Source of the DNA: CAYXPR01 sp964467255
GTDB lineage: Bacteria > Pseudomonadota > Alphaproteobacteria > Rickettsiales > RGZB01
Length of the DNA stretch: 64,000 nucleotides
Reading direction: 5' to 3'
NCBI GenBank assembly: GCA_964467255.1
Contig: CAYXPR010000008.1
Span: 41,797 to 105,796, forward strand
Shown here: in pieces, positions 50,395 through 59,487 of the stretch
Layout of the letters: each line of letters begins with the position of its first letter
How positions within the stretch are numbered: position 1 is the stretch's first letter
The notes under the pieces: generated by a model
Database searches by the model: none
The model's input: the letters and a program-made list of their open reading frames with translations, nothing else
Told to the model about the DNA's origin: nothing
Program-made: the position numbers and the translations under genes

Positions 50395-51594
50395 TTACGC
50401 GGCCTTCTGCTGGAGCACGTGCTTGATGTTGCGGATAGCCTGACGCGTGCGGTGCACGTTTTCAATCAGCGCGATGCGCACATGGCCATCACCATGTTTG
50501 CCGAAACCAAGGCCGGGGGCCACGGCCACTTCAGCTTTGGTGATGAGCATTTTGGAAAACTCCACCGACCCCATGTGGCGGAATTCCGGCGGAATGGGTG
50601 CCCAGATGAACATCGAAGCTTTTGGGGATTCCACTTTCCAGCCCGCTTCGTTGAGGCCTTTTACCAGTACGTCGCGGCGTTCTTTGTAGAGGTTGCGTAG
50701 CTCGGCGACGCATTCCTGCGGGCCATTGAGCGCGGCTGTGGCGGCCACCTGAATCGGTGTGAATGCACCGTAATCCAGATACGATTTGATTTTTTTGAGC
50801 GACGTGATGAGGTCTTTATTGCCGCAGGCAAAACCAATGCGCCAGCCTGCCATGGAATAGGTTTTCGAGATGGTGGTGAATTCAATCGCGATGTCTTTCG
50901 CCTTTTTCACCTGCAGGATGGAAGGCGGCGGATTGCTGTCAAAATACAGCTCGCAATAGGCGAGGTCGGAAATAATAATCACGCCGTGGTGATGGCAGAA
51001 ATCCACCAGCTCTTCATAAAAAGCGAGGGTGGTGACTTCCGCCGTGGGATTGCACGGGAAGTTGACAACGACGGCCAGCGGCTTCGGCGTGGAATTTTCC
51101 ACCGCGTTTTTCAGCTGCGTCATGAAGTCGTTTTCCGGTGTACTGCTTTCAAAGTCGCGCACCATGTATTGCACCGAGGCCTCGGCAATGATGAAGCCGA
51201 AGGCGTGAATCGGATAGCTGGGGTTTGGCACTAAAATCACATCGCCGGGGCGGGTGATGGCGTTGGCGAGGTTCGCGAGGCCTTCTTTCGAGCCGATGGT
51301 GACGCAGATTTCGGTTTCAGGGTCGAGGCCCACATTAAAGCGGCGTTCGTAATACGCAGCTTGCGCTTTTCTGAGGCCCGGAATACCCATCGAAATAGAA
51401 TAGCGGTGGCTTTTGGGGTCCAAAATCGTTTCACGCAGCTTTTCCACGATGTGCGGAGGAGTCGGCGAATCGGGGTTGCCCATGCCGAAATCGATGATGT
51501 CGATATCGTTTTTGCGTGCGGCCGCTTTCACCTTGTTCACTTCAGCGAAAACATAAGGCGGCAGGCGGGTAATGCGGTAAAAATCGTTCTTCAT
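50395..51594 (-). CDS. AlaC/LL-DAP-type aminotransferase
   Basis: A 399-aa class I/II aminotransferase with the PLP-lysine in TTISKTYSMAGWRIGFACGN; FGMGNPDSPTPPHIVEKL and VVVNFPCNPTAEVTTLAFYE are typical of the AlaC/YfdZ group placed next to hom and glpX in many alphaproteobacteria. It may use alanine or glutamate; a role in diaminopimelate synthesis cannot be excluded. First gene of the hom operon, 83 bp after the larger lipoprotein gene. Confidence 0.88.
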   Translation of the reverse strand: MKNDFYRITRLPPYVFAEVNKVKAAARKNDIDIIDFGMGNPDSPTPPHIVEKLRETILDPKSHRYSISMGIPGLRKAQAAYYERRFNVGLDPETEICVTIGSKEGLANLANAITRPGDVILVPNPSYPIHAFGFIIAEASVQYMVRDFESSTPENDFMTQLKNAVENSTPKPLAVVVNFPCNPTAEVTTLAFYEELVDFCHHHGVIIISDLAYCELYFDSNPPPSILQVKKAKDIAIEFTTISKTYSMAGWRIGFACGNKDLITSLKKIKSYLDYGAFTPIQVAATAALNGPQECVAELRNLYKERRDVLVKGLNEAGWKVESPKASMFIWAPIPPEFRHMGSVEFSKMLITKAEVAVAPGLGFGKHGDGHVRIALIENVHRTRQAIRNIKHVLQQKAA

Positions 51595-51677
51595 GGCGTA
51601 TCCATCTGTGGGAGCGCCTTTGTGTATAGCGCGTTCTTTGCCTAAGGTGAAGGGTCTAAATGGAAAAAATGCAGGAT

Positions 51678-53294
51678 TTATTCAGCGTTATACACGTTCT
51701 GAAAATAGCTGTAGCCGTGGTAGCTGCTATCTTCGGGGCCACCGATGGTGGGCTGCTCGTGCCGGTAGGCCGGGGTAAAGCGTGAGCCAACTTCGCGGCG
51801 CTTCGGGCGGGCTTTGGCGGTTTCTTTCGGGGTGAAATCGGGGTGGTTTACCTTCGGGCGATTGTCGTATTTAAACGGGTTGAGCAAAAAGGGCTCTTCA
51901 TTGAACAGGTCGGGGTCGGTGGCGTAACCCACTTCATTCATGGCGGTCACGTTACTGTGGCCCACACCATCGGGGATTTCGGGCGTGCCGAACTCATGGG
52001 TGGGTTCGGGCTGGAACGTGGTATCTTTCGGCGGCGGAATATAGCCGAATACTTCTTCATCCGGCCCATCGATAAAGCCGCGCGGGTCCGGCGTATCCTG
52101 CAGCGGCACGCCCGTTAGGCCGATATATTCATACAAATGGTCGCGCGGCTCGGAGTTATTGTCTTTTGCGACATAGCCTTCCGGCTTCATTTTGATGGCG
52201 CCTTCAATTTGTGATTCCACACCCGGTGGTTTGATGATGGGTAAGGCCGCAGCTTCCTGTGTTTGCGGCATGGCTTGTGGCGGCATGTCAGGCATCATAT
52301 CGGGCGGGCGGGCGCTTAAAGCAGGCGCAAAAGGGTCGGCACTCGGCTGCGGAATGCGGTTTGCCAACGGCTTTGGCATATCGGTTGATGGTACAAAAGG
52401 TGGCGCGCTGCTGGCAACGGGTGGCGGCACAGCCTGCCACGGCAGGGTTTCTTCTTGTTTTACGATATTCGGGGCATCTGGCTTTGGTAACGGTGGCAAC
52501 GGTGCGGCCAGACCCGTGCCTTCTGGTGTGGAGTTTGTGCGCGCTCTAGGTATGCTGCCGCCTTCTTCGCCACCGCCCATACCAACAGGCGGTTCCCATT
52601 CCGGCTCTTCCGTAGCGGGCATGGGGACAGGTAGCGCAACAGGCCATTCCTGTTCTTCTTCCAGCAATTCAAGGTGGTACACTAGCCCTGAAGCGGCGCC
52701 AGATTTAAGAGTTTTTTTTTCCGTCAGGGACGCAAAGAGTGGGAATTTCAGTGCGCCGGAAGGTTTAAATGCGGGTGGTGTGGGCGGCGGAGCGCCGGTT
52801 GGCAGCGGCGGTGCGGCAGATGGCGCGACCGGTGCAGCGGAAGGCGGCGTGCCAAACATTTGCTGCTGCTGCGTGTTGGCGTTGTTTAGGTCTTGTTCCA
52901 TCTTCTGGCGGTTTTCCGTGGCATCCTGCTTGATGGCCTGTACGTCTGGGCTGGTAGGCACGTTATACAGCGTAGGGTTTGAAGGCGCTGGCTCTTCCGG
53001 CAGCATCAGCCCCTGTGCATCGCGTACATCGGCGGGCAGCGGCGCGCGCTGCTGGTAAGCAGGCTTCATTAATTCGTTATTAAAGACAGGCTTTTTATAG
53101 CTTTTTGGCATGTTTTTGGGGTTCTGCGGCGGCGCTTGACGCGGGTCAACCACCTTGTATTCCTGCTCGACCATGATGTCGTCGTACAGCGGTGCCTGTG
53201 TAATATCGATGCGGTAGCAGCCAACAAGTAGTAGGCTTGTGCCACCGAGCACGCTCGCCGAGAGTAAGAATTTTTTATATACGCCTGCTGCCAT
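51678..53294 (-). CDS. Proline-rich lipoprotein (538 aa)
   Basis: From ATG 53294 the N-terminus is MAAGVYKKFLLSASVLGGTS followed by LLLVGCY, a lipoprotein signal with lipobox LVGC (Cys about residue 25). The mature protein is long, Pro/Ala/Glu-rich and probably extended, with a Gln-rich patch (NNANTQQQQMFG) and a less repetitive C-terminal third (DPDLFNEEPFLLNPFKYDNR) ending in a Tyr/His-rich tail. I do not recognise the family. An upstream ATG/TTG extension would precede the signal and is unlikely. It follows a second proline-rich lipoprotein gene. Confidence 0.75.
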   Translation of the reverse strand: MAAGVYKKFLLSASVLGGTSLLLVGCYRIDITQAPLYDDIMVEQEYKVVDPRQAPPQNPKNMPKSYKKPVFNNELMKPAYQQRAPLPADVRDAQGLMLPEEPAPSNPTLYNVPTSPDVQAIKQDATENRQKMEQDLNNANTQQQQMFGTPPSAAPVAPSAAPPLPTGAPPPTPPAFKPSGALKFPLFASLTEKKTLKSGAASGLVYHLELLEEEQEWPVALPVPMPATEEPEWEPPVGMGGGEEGGSIPRARTNSTPEGTGLAAPLPPLPKPDAPNIVKQEETLPWQAVPPPVASSAPPFVPSTDMPKPLANRIPQPSADPFAPALSARPPDMMPDMPPQAMPQTQEAAALPIIKPPGVESQIEGAIKMKPEGYVAKDNNSEPRDHLYEYIGLTGVPLQDTPDPRGFIDGPDEEVFGYIPPPKDTTFQPEPTHEFGTPEIPDGVGHSNVTAMNEVGYATDPDLFNEEPFLLNPFKYDNRPKVNHPDFTPKETAKARPKRREVGSRFTPAYRHEQPTIGGPEDSSYHGYSYFQNVYNAE

Positions 53295-53396
53295 GACCCT
53301 AAAAGCCCCTAAGTGGCTGAACACACAAAAGAAGTATGCCTTAAGCAGGGGCGTTACGTCAAGCACACGCTTGCGCGTATTTTGTTTTTGATGTGG

Positions 53397-53840
53397 TTAT
53401 TGACCTGGCCAAGGTGGTGGTGCTGGCATCGGTGGTGGCGTGCCGCCATATTGCGGTGCCTGGCCCGGAGCGCCGGGGACAGCCTCTGCCTCGCCATAGC
53501 CTGGCGGTGCGGAAGGGATGTTGCTCGGATAGCCCGGTGGCGCACCTGCTTGCGGCGGTTGACCATAGGCCTGATTGGGGTCGTAAGGCGCAGCAGGCTG
53601 GGTGGGCGGCATACCATAGGTTCCGGCAGCGGGAGGCGTGCCATACGCATCGTTTGCACCACGGCGTGGTTGCTGGGGTGCTGGCTGGTAAGAGGAGTTG
53701 CTACTGCTCCTTGCGCCGTCATACGTAGGCATGGTTTCGTTTGCCCAATCGCTGATGCCGTTAATCCAGCTACACGAGGTGAGTGTGCAGGCGCAAAGGC
53801 CGGTGAAAACAAGGGGGCGCAGGGAAAAAAGACGGGCCAT
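53397..53840 (-). CDS. Small proline/glycine/tyrosine-rich lipoprotein (147 aa)
   Basis: MARLFSLRPLVFTGLCACTL then TSCSW: lipobox LTSC with the lipidated Cys at residue 23. The rest is low-complexity PPGYP, QPPQAGAPPG and YGGTPPPMPAPPPW, presumably a flexible surface or periplasmic chain. 102 bp before the larger lipoprotein gene on the same strand, so they could form a pair. Divergent from phaC. Confidence 0.75.
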   Translation of the reverse strand: MARLFSLRPLVFTGLCACTLTSCSWINGISDWANETMPTYDGARSSSNSSYQPAPQQPRRGANDAYGTPPAAGTYGMPPTQPAAPYDPNQAYGQPPQAGAPPGYPSNIPSAPPGYGEAEAVPGAPGQAPQYGGTPPPMPAPPPWPGQ

Positions 53841-53939
53841 AGGGTGCCTTTAACTTGTGAAGGGTAAGGGTTTTGTGCTACTTATGCAGCAGCGTGGCGC
53901 ACAGGATACCACGCCAAATCAAAAAAAATAGTGGGAAAA

Positions 53940-55751
53940 ATGTCAGCAGAGCGCAAAGCCGAAGAATACACACAGTATATTGCCGATGCCACGGCACGCT
54001 GCCAACAATTGCTGCGTGATTTTGTCGAAAAGCAGGGTGATAAAAATCTCCGCGCGCTGGAAGGCGGTGATGCAACATCCATGCCCGCACTGCCGCTGGC
54101 TGCCACCCGCGTGATGGTGGATGTGCTTTCGCGCCTTGCCGCCAACCCGCACAAGCTGATGCAAATGCAGATGCAGTATTATTACGAAATGGCGCGCATT
54201 GCAGGCAATAGCTGGATGCGGCTGTTGGGTGAAACCACCACCGACCTTTACAGCGCCGGTGAAAAAGACCGACGCTTTAAAGACAGCGCGTGGACCGAAA
54301 ATGCGATGTTCGATTTTTTAAAACAATCCTATCTTTACACGGGTGAATGGGTACGCAACACGCTAAAAGAAGCCGAAGGTGTGGATGAAAAAACCCGTGG
54401 CCGTGCCGATTTTTACGCACGCCAGTTTATGGATGCGCTGTCGCCGAGCAATTTCTGGTTCTCAAACCCCGAGGTGCTGCGAAAAGTGGTGGAAACCAAA
54501 GGTGAAAGCCTTGTGCGCGGTTTTGAAAATTTGCTGAAGGACATGGAAAAAAGTAGCCTCGTGCCGAATATCGACATGACGGCGCCGAATGCATTTTCCG
54601 TGGGGCGCGATATTGCCATCACGCCGGGCAAGGTAGTATTCCAGAACGATTTGCTACAGCTGATTCAATACAGCCCATCGACAAAAGAAGTGTACAAAAC
54701 ACCGGTGGTGATTGTGTCGCCGTGGATTAATAAATATTACATCCTCGACTTAAAACCGGAAAACTCACTCATCAAATGGCTGGTGGACCAAGGCCACACT
54801 GTGTTCATTACATCGTGGGTGAACCCCACCAAAAAACATGCGAATAAAGGCTTTGACGACTACATGCTGGACGGCGCGAATGCGGCGATTGACGCGGCGC
54901 TAAAAGCCACGGGCGAGGAGCAGGCCAACGTGTTTGGTTATTGCATCGGCGGCACGCTGACGGCGTGCTTACTGGCGTATCTTAAAACCAAAAAGCAGGA
55001 ACAGAAGGTGAAATCCATCACCTTCCTCACCACGCTGACAGATTTTTCAGAACCCGGCGAACTGGGCGTATTTATCGATGAAGCACAAATTTCTTCCATG
55101 GAACAAAGCATGGCGGAAAAAGGCTATCTTGATGGCGATGAAATGGCCTTCACCTTCCGCATGCTGCGCAGCAACGAGCTTATCTGGAGCTTCGTGGTGA
55201 ATAATTACCTGCTGGGGCAAACACCATTCCCATTCGATTTGCTCTACTGGAACATGGACTCTACGCGCATGGCCAAAGCGATGCATAGTTTTTACCTGCG
55301 TAATATGTATCTGCATAATAAGCTCGTGAAGCCGAACGGCATCACGCTGGCGGGTGTAAAAATTGACCTCCGCACCATCGATACGCCAGCCTATATGCTT
55401 TCTACCGAGCTCGACCACATCGCGCCGTGGAAATCCACCTACGCTGCCACGCATATTTTCAAAGGGCCGATTCGCTTTGTGCTTTCCGGCAGCGGGCACG
55501 TGGCGGGCATCGTGAACCCCCCGGTGAAAAATAAATATGGTTATTGGGCTACCGAATCCAAACACTTTCCGAAATCACCGGAAGAATGGCAAAAATCCAC
55601 CAAGCCGCATGATGGCAGCTGGTGGCTGGACTGGCAGGAATGGGTGACAAGCCACGGCTTTGCCGGAGCAAAAGTGAAAGCCCGCACGCCGGGCAGCGGC
55701 GCGCTGAAAGCCATTGAAGATGCACCGGGTTCTTACGTGAAGGTGAAATAA
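53940..55751 (+). CDS. phaC: Class I poly(3-hydroxyalkanoate) synthase PhaC
   Basis: About 603 aa. It polymerises hydroxyacyl-CoA into carbon-storage polyester. Lipase-like box with nucleophilic cysteine in VFGYCIGGTL; other PhaC marks are VIVSPWINKYYILDLKPENS, GHTVFITSWVNPTKKH and, with the catalytic Asp and His, LDHIAPWKSTY and SGSGHVAGIVNPP. A GTG three codons upstream is an alternative start. No phaA, phaB, phasin or depolymerase is adjacent. Confidence 0.95.
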   Translation: MSAERKAEEYTQYIADATARCQQLLRDFVEKQGDKNLRALEGGDATSMPALPLAATRVMVDVLSRLAANPHKLMQMQMQYYYEMARIAGNSWMRLLGETTTDLYSAGEKDRRFKDSAWTENAMFDFLKQSYLYTGEWVRNTLKEAEGVDEKTRGRADFYARQFMDALSPSNFWFSNPEVLRKVVETKGESLVRGFENLLKDMEKSSLVPNIDMTAPNAFSVGRDIAITPGKVVFQNDLLQLIQYSPSTKEVYKTPVVIVSPWINKYYILDLKPENSLIKWLVDQGHTVFITSWVNPTKKHANKGFDDYMLDGANAAIDAALKATGEEQANVFGYCIGGTLTACLLAYLKTKKQEQKVKSITFLTTLTDFSEPGELGVFIDEAQISSMEQSMAEKGYLDGDEMAFTFRMLRSNELIWSFVVNNYLLGQTPFPFDLLYWNMDSTRMAKAMHSFYLRNMYLHNKLVKPNGITLAGVKIDLRTIDTPAYMLSTELDHIAPWKSTYAATHIFKGPIRFVLSGSGHVAGIVNPPVKNKYGYWATESKHFPKSPEEWQKSTKPHDGSWWLDWQEWVTSHGFAGAKVKARTPGSGALKAIEDAPGSYVKVK

Positions 55752-55823
55752 ATAGATTTTTGCTATCGGTAAAAATCTGGTATTGGTACGGCGTTTTAAT
55801 CTAACGACATTACTTTGTATCTT

Positions 55824-57110
55824 ATGAAACTCTCCCGCTATTTCCTGCCTGTTTTGAAAGAAGACCCGTCTGAGGCGCAGATTGCGTCGCATAAACTCAT
55901 GCTGCGCGCAGGGCTGATTCGCCAGCAGGCGGCGGGGATTTACACATGGCTGCCGCTTGGCCTTGCCGTGCTCGACAAAGTGGAAAGCATCGTGGCGCGT
56001 GAGCTGGATGCGGCGGGCTGCGTGCGCGTGCTGATGCCGACCTTGCAGCCGACCGAGCTGTGGAAAGAATCTGGCCGCTATGACGCGCTGGGCAAGGAAA
56101 TGCTGCGCTTTAAAGACCGCGCCGACCGCGAGCTGCTCTACAGCCCCACGAACGAAGAAATGATTATCGATAACTTCCGCGCCTTCGTGAAAAGCTACAA
56201 GGCGCTGCCGCTGAACCTGTATCAGATTAACTGGAAATTCCGCGACGAAGTGCGCCCGCGTTTCGGCGTGATGCGTGGCCGCGAATTCCTGATGAAAGAC
56301 GGCTATTCGTTCCACACGGATATTGAAGACGCCAAACGCGAATATTACAAAATGTATGACGTGTATCACACCATCTTCAGCCGCCTTGGCCTTACCTCTA
56401 TCGCGGTCAGCGCGGATTCCGGCGCTATCGGCGGCTCGCTCTCCCACGAGTTTCAGGTGTTGGCGGAAACGGGCGAAAGCCAGATTTATTACGACCCGCG
56501 TTTTGACGATGTGCGCTCAGGCAAGAAAAAAGCCAGTGGCGAGGAAATGCGCTCATGGTATGCCGCGGCGGATGAACTCCACGTGCCGGAAAAATGCCCC
56601 CTGCCAAAAGACCAACTGCGCGAGGCGCGCGGCATCGAGGTGGGGCATATCTTCCTTTTGGGGCGCAAATATACCGACGCGATGAATGTGAACGTAACAG
56701 GCGCGGATGGCAAAGAAACGCGCGTGGAAATGGCGACCTTCGGTATTGGTGTGTCACGCCTTGTGGCGGCCATCATTGAGGCCAGCCACGACGAAAAAGG
56801 CATCATCTGGCCTGATTCCGTCGCGCCGTTTAAAGTCGCGCTCATCAACATCCGCGCGGGTGATGAAAAATGCGACGCCGCGTGTGAAAAACTTTATGCC
56901 GAGCTGCAGGCCGCAGGCATTTCCGTGCTGTATGACGACCGCAAAGAAAGCCCCGGCAGCAAGTTCGCCACGATGGATTTAATCGGCCTGCCATGGCAGG
57001 TGGCGATTGGCCCCAAAGGGCTAGAGGCGGGCAATGCCGAAGTGAAAAACCGCAAAACCGGCGAGAAGTTTGAAGTGCCACTCGCGCAAGTATTAAAGAA
57101 GCTCACCTGA
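55824..57110 (+). CDS. proS: Prolyl-tRNA synthetase (short alphaproteobacterial form)
   Basis: A 428-aa class II synthetase from ATG 55824. Motif 2 region LYQINWKFRDEVRPRFGVMR then GREFLMKDGYSFH; motif 3 TFGIGVSRLVAAIIEASHDE; C-terminal anticodon domain (VLYDDRKESPGSKFATMDLI). There is no INS editing insertion between motifs 2 and 3, so misacylated Ala-tRNA must be cleared by a separate YbaK/ProXp-type protein. Overlaps lolC/E by 1 bp. Confidence 0.96.
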   Translation: MKLSRYFLPVLKEDPSEAQIASHKLMLRAGLIRQQAAGIYTWLPLGLAVLDKVESIVARELDAAGCVRVLMPTLQPTELWKESGRYDALGKEMLRFKDRADRELLYSPTNEEMIIDNFRAFVKSYKALPLNLYQINWKFRDEVRPRFGVMRGREFLMKDGYSFHTDIEDAKREYYKMYDVYHTIFSRLGLTSIAVSADSGAIGGSLSHEFQVLAETGESQIYYDPRFDDVRSGKKKASGEEMRSWYAAADELHVPEKCPLPKDQLREARGIEVGHIFLLGRKYTDAMNVNVTGADGKETRVEMATFGIGVSRLVAAIIEASHDEKGIIWPDSVAPFKVALINIRAGDEKCDAACEKLYAELQAAGISVLYDDRKESPGSKFATMDLIGLPWQVAIGPKGLEAGNAEVKNRKTGEKFEVPLAQVLKKLT

Positions 57111-58354
57111 TGTTTAACCGCTTTGAAAGAATGGTTGCGTTCCGCTACCTGCTGAGCCGCAGGAAGGAAGGCTTCATTTCGGTCATTGCGGGGTTTTCGC
57201 TCATCGGTATCATGCTGGGCGTTGCCACGCTGATTATCGTGATGAGCGTGATGAATGGTTTTCGCGCGGAATTGATGAACCGCATTCTCGGCATCAACGC
57301 GCATCTGGTCGCCAGCCGCTATGGCCTGCCGATGCCGGACTATATCGAAATGAAAGAGCTGATTGAAGCGATTGACGGCGTGGCGTTTGCCGTGCCGCTC
57401 GTGGAAGGGCAGGTGATGGCCACGGCGGATGGTGTTTCCACCGGCGCGCTGGTCAAAGGCATGCGCGGCGAGGATATCAACAAGAAAAAGCAGGTGATGG
57501 ACGGCATTAAAGCGGGCGACATCCGCGACTTTTATGGCACCGATGTGGTAATGATTGGCGCGCGCATGGCCGAGCAGATGCGCATTTCTGTGGGTGACCC
57601 GATTACGCTGATCGCACCGAAAATAACCGCCACGGTGATTGGTGCCATCCCGCGCCTAAAGGAATATACGGTGGTGGGTATTTTCGATGTCGGCATGTAT
57701 GAATATGACAGCACGTACATCTTCATGCCGCTAGAGGGCGCGCAGCTTTTTTTCCGCCTGCCGCATGCCGCAAACAGCATTGAGGTGATGGTGCATAACC
57801 CTGAAAAAGTGGATGGGGTGACGGCAGATATTGAAGCGGCCAGCAACCGCAAACTGGTGGTGACCGACTGGCAGAAAATCAATGCGCAGTTTTTCAATTC
57901 GCTCAAAGTGGAACGCAACGTGATGTTCCTTATCCTGACGCTCATTATCCTTGTCGCGGCATTCAATATCATCTCGAGCATGATTATGTTGGTGAGCGAT
58001 AAGCGCCGTGCCATTGCTATTTTGCGCACCATGGGTGCTTCGCGCGGCGCGGTGCTTCGCATCTTTTTCATGTGCGGTTCCACCATTGGCGTGGTGGGCA
58101 CCACGCTGGGCTTTGCGTTGGGCACCAGCTTTGCACTGAACATCGAAAACATCCGCCAGTTTTTGCAGCGCGCTTCAGGGCAGGAATTATTTTCGGCGGA
58201 GATTTATTACCTCGCGCACTTGCCGTCTGACGTGCAGGTGATGGACGTGGTCGGCGTGGTCGGCATGGCTTTGGCGCTTTCGTTCCTCGCCACGATTTAT
58301 CCGGCATGGAAGGCCGCGCGCGTGAGCCCGGCGGAAGGGGTGCGCTATGAGTGA
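57110..58354 (+). CDS. lolC: Lipoprotein-releasing ABC transporter permease (LolC/LolE)
   Basis: A 414-aa FtsX-type permease. N-terminal MVAFRYLLSRRKEGFISVIA and first helix IIVMSVMNGFRAELMNRILG, a ~220-residue periplasmic domain, then three C-terminal helices around NVMFLILTLIILVAAFNIIS, RAIAILRTMGASRGAVLRIF and DVVGVVGMALALSFLATIYP. With LolD it extracts lipoproteins for outer-membrane transport. A single LolC/E-type gene suggests a homodimeric LolF-like arrangement. Overlaps lolD by 8 bp. Confidence 0.93.
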   Translation: MFNRFERMVAFRYLLSRRKEGFISVIAGFSLIGIMLGVATLIIVMSVMNGFRAELMNRILGINAHLVASRYGLPMPDYIEMKELIEAIDGVAFAVPLVEGQVMATADGVSTGALVKGMRGEDINKKKQVMDGIKAGDIRDFYGTDVVMIGARMAEQMRISVGDPITLIAPKITATVIGAIPRLKEYTVVGIFDVGMYEYDSTYIFMPLEGAQLFFRLPHAANSIEVMVHNPEKVDGVTADIEAASNRKLVVTDWQKINAQFFNSLKVERNVMFLILTLIILVAAFNIISSMIMLVSDKRRAIAILRTMGASRGAVLRIFFMCGSTIGVVGTTLGFALGTSFALNIENIRQFLQRASGQELFSAEIYYLAHLPSDVQVMDVVGVVGMALALSFLATIYPAWKAARVSPAEGVRYE

Positions 58355-59027
58355 TATCGCGCTGCGCCTTTCGGGTGTGAAGAAAAGTTATCGCCAAGGC
58401 AAAAACAAGCTCGAGGTGTTGCGTGGTGCGTCACTTGAGGTGCGCCGCGGCGAGGTGGTGTCACTGCTTGGGCCATCGGGCTGCGGCAAAAGCACGCTGC
58501 TGCAAGTGGCGGGTTTATTGGATACAGTCGATGAAGGCGAGATTGAAATTGCAGGTACGCCGACATTGAAAATTTCTGACCGCAAGCGCACGAAAATCCG
58601 CGAACATGACATTGGGTTTGTGTATCAGTTCCATCATTTGCTGCCGGAATTCACGGCGCTTGAAAACGTGATGCTGCCGCAGCTGATTGCAAAAGTTTCA
58701 AAGAAAAAAGCCAAAGCGCGTGCGCTGGAATTGCTGGAGCAATTCGGCCTGAAAGACCGCGTGAAGCATTTACCTTCTGAACTTTCCGGTGGTGAACAAC
58801 AGCGCGTGGCAATTGCCCGTGCATTAGCGAATAAGCCTGCATTATTGCTGGCGGATGAACCCACCGGAAACCTTGATCCTGAAACGGCGGCGGGCGTGTT
58901 TGCCGCGCTCATGCAGCAGGCGCAGCAAGGGAATCTGGCTATGCTTGTGGTAACCCACAATCATGATTTGGCACGCCGCACCATGCGCGTGTTGCAATTG
59001 CAGCAAGGCGTTCTCGTACCAGCGTAA
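58347..59027 (+). CDS. lolD: Lipoprotein-releasing ATPase LolD
   Basis: A 226-aa ABC ATPase: Walker A GPSGCGKSTL, Q-loop VYQFHHLLPEFTALENVMLP, signature LSGGEQQRVAIARAL, Walker B LLLADEPTGNLDP and H-loop VVTHNHDLAR. The HHLLPEF phrase is typical of LolD. It powers the adjacent permease and presumably exports, among others, the two proline-rich lipoproteins encoded upstream. Confidence 0.95.
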   Translation: MSDIALRLSGVKKSYRQGKNKLEVLRGASLEVRRGEVVSLLGPSGCGKSTLLQVAGLLDTVDEGEIEIAGTPTLKISDRKRTKIREHDIGFVYQFHHLLPEFTALENVMLPQLIAKVSKKKAKARALELLEQFGLKDRVKHLPSELSGGEQQRVAIARALANKPALLLADEPTGNLDPETAAGVFAALMQQAQQGNLAMLVVTHNHDLARRTMRVLQLQQGVLVPA

Positions 59028-59040
59028 AGGTTTGCACGAT

Positions 59041-59487
59041 ATGGCATGGTGGTTTTACAGATTCTTAGGCCGCAAAACCACATGGATGTTGCTGCTCTAT
59101 ATTTTGCTGATTGCTTACGCTGTTTACAGTGGCCGTCTTTTTTATGTGCTGTATGCGTCGCTGGCGTTTTTTGCGGTGCTTTCGCAGCGCACACAGTTGC
59201 TGCTCATTGAAAATGGTGTGGATGTGAATTTTGTGCAGGGCTATGCCATGGCGTTCGTGCGCTGGCCACTTTCGCTCTTTGCGCTGATAGCATTTATTGC
59301 GGGCACAGTGTGGGCGCTGCATGGCATGGAGTGGTATGAGGCGCTGCTGATTTTTTTCTCCTGCTGTGGTGTGGGAACCTTCTTGGTGAAGAAAGATAAC
59401 CTCGTGAGTCGCGCGTGGAAAAAGCCATTCTATGACGTGGCGGCGACTATTTTTGCGCTGCTGATGTGGTTCGTGGTGGGCACCTAG
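59041..59487 (+). CDS. Small membrane protein of unknown function (148 aa)
   Basis: Four predicted transmembrane helices: TTWMLLLYILLIAYAVYSGR, LFYVLYASLAFFAVLS, SLFALIAFIAGTVWALHG and VAATIFALLMWFVVG, plus a hydrophobic LIFFSCCGVGTFLV. No family recognised. ATG 59041 is supported by AAAGG upstream; it follows lolD by 13 bp and may share its transcript. The stop overlaps the ffh stop by 4 bp (CTAG). Confidence 0.7.
   Translation: MAWWFYRFLGRKTTWMLLLYILLIAYAVYSGRLFYVLYASLAFFAVLSQRTQLLLIENGVDVNFVQGYAMAFVRWPLSLFALIAFIAGTVWALHGMEWYEALLIFFSCCGVGTFLVKKDNLVSRAWKKPFYDVAATIFALLMWFVVGT

Noticed and set aside
53069..53083. TTAA-N7-TTAA inside the 538-aa lipoprotein gene
   Set aside because: About 210 bp inside the coding region, not ahead of any start; treated as background.
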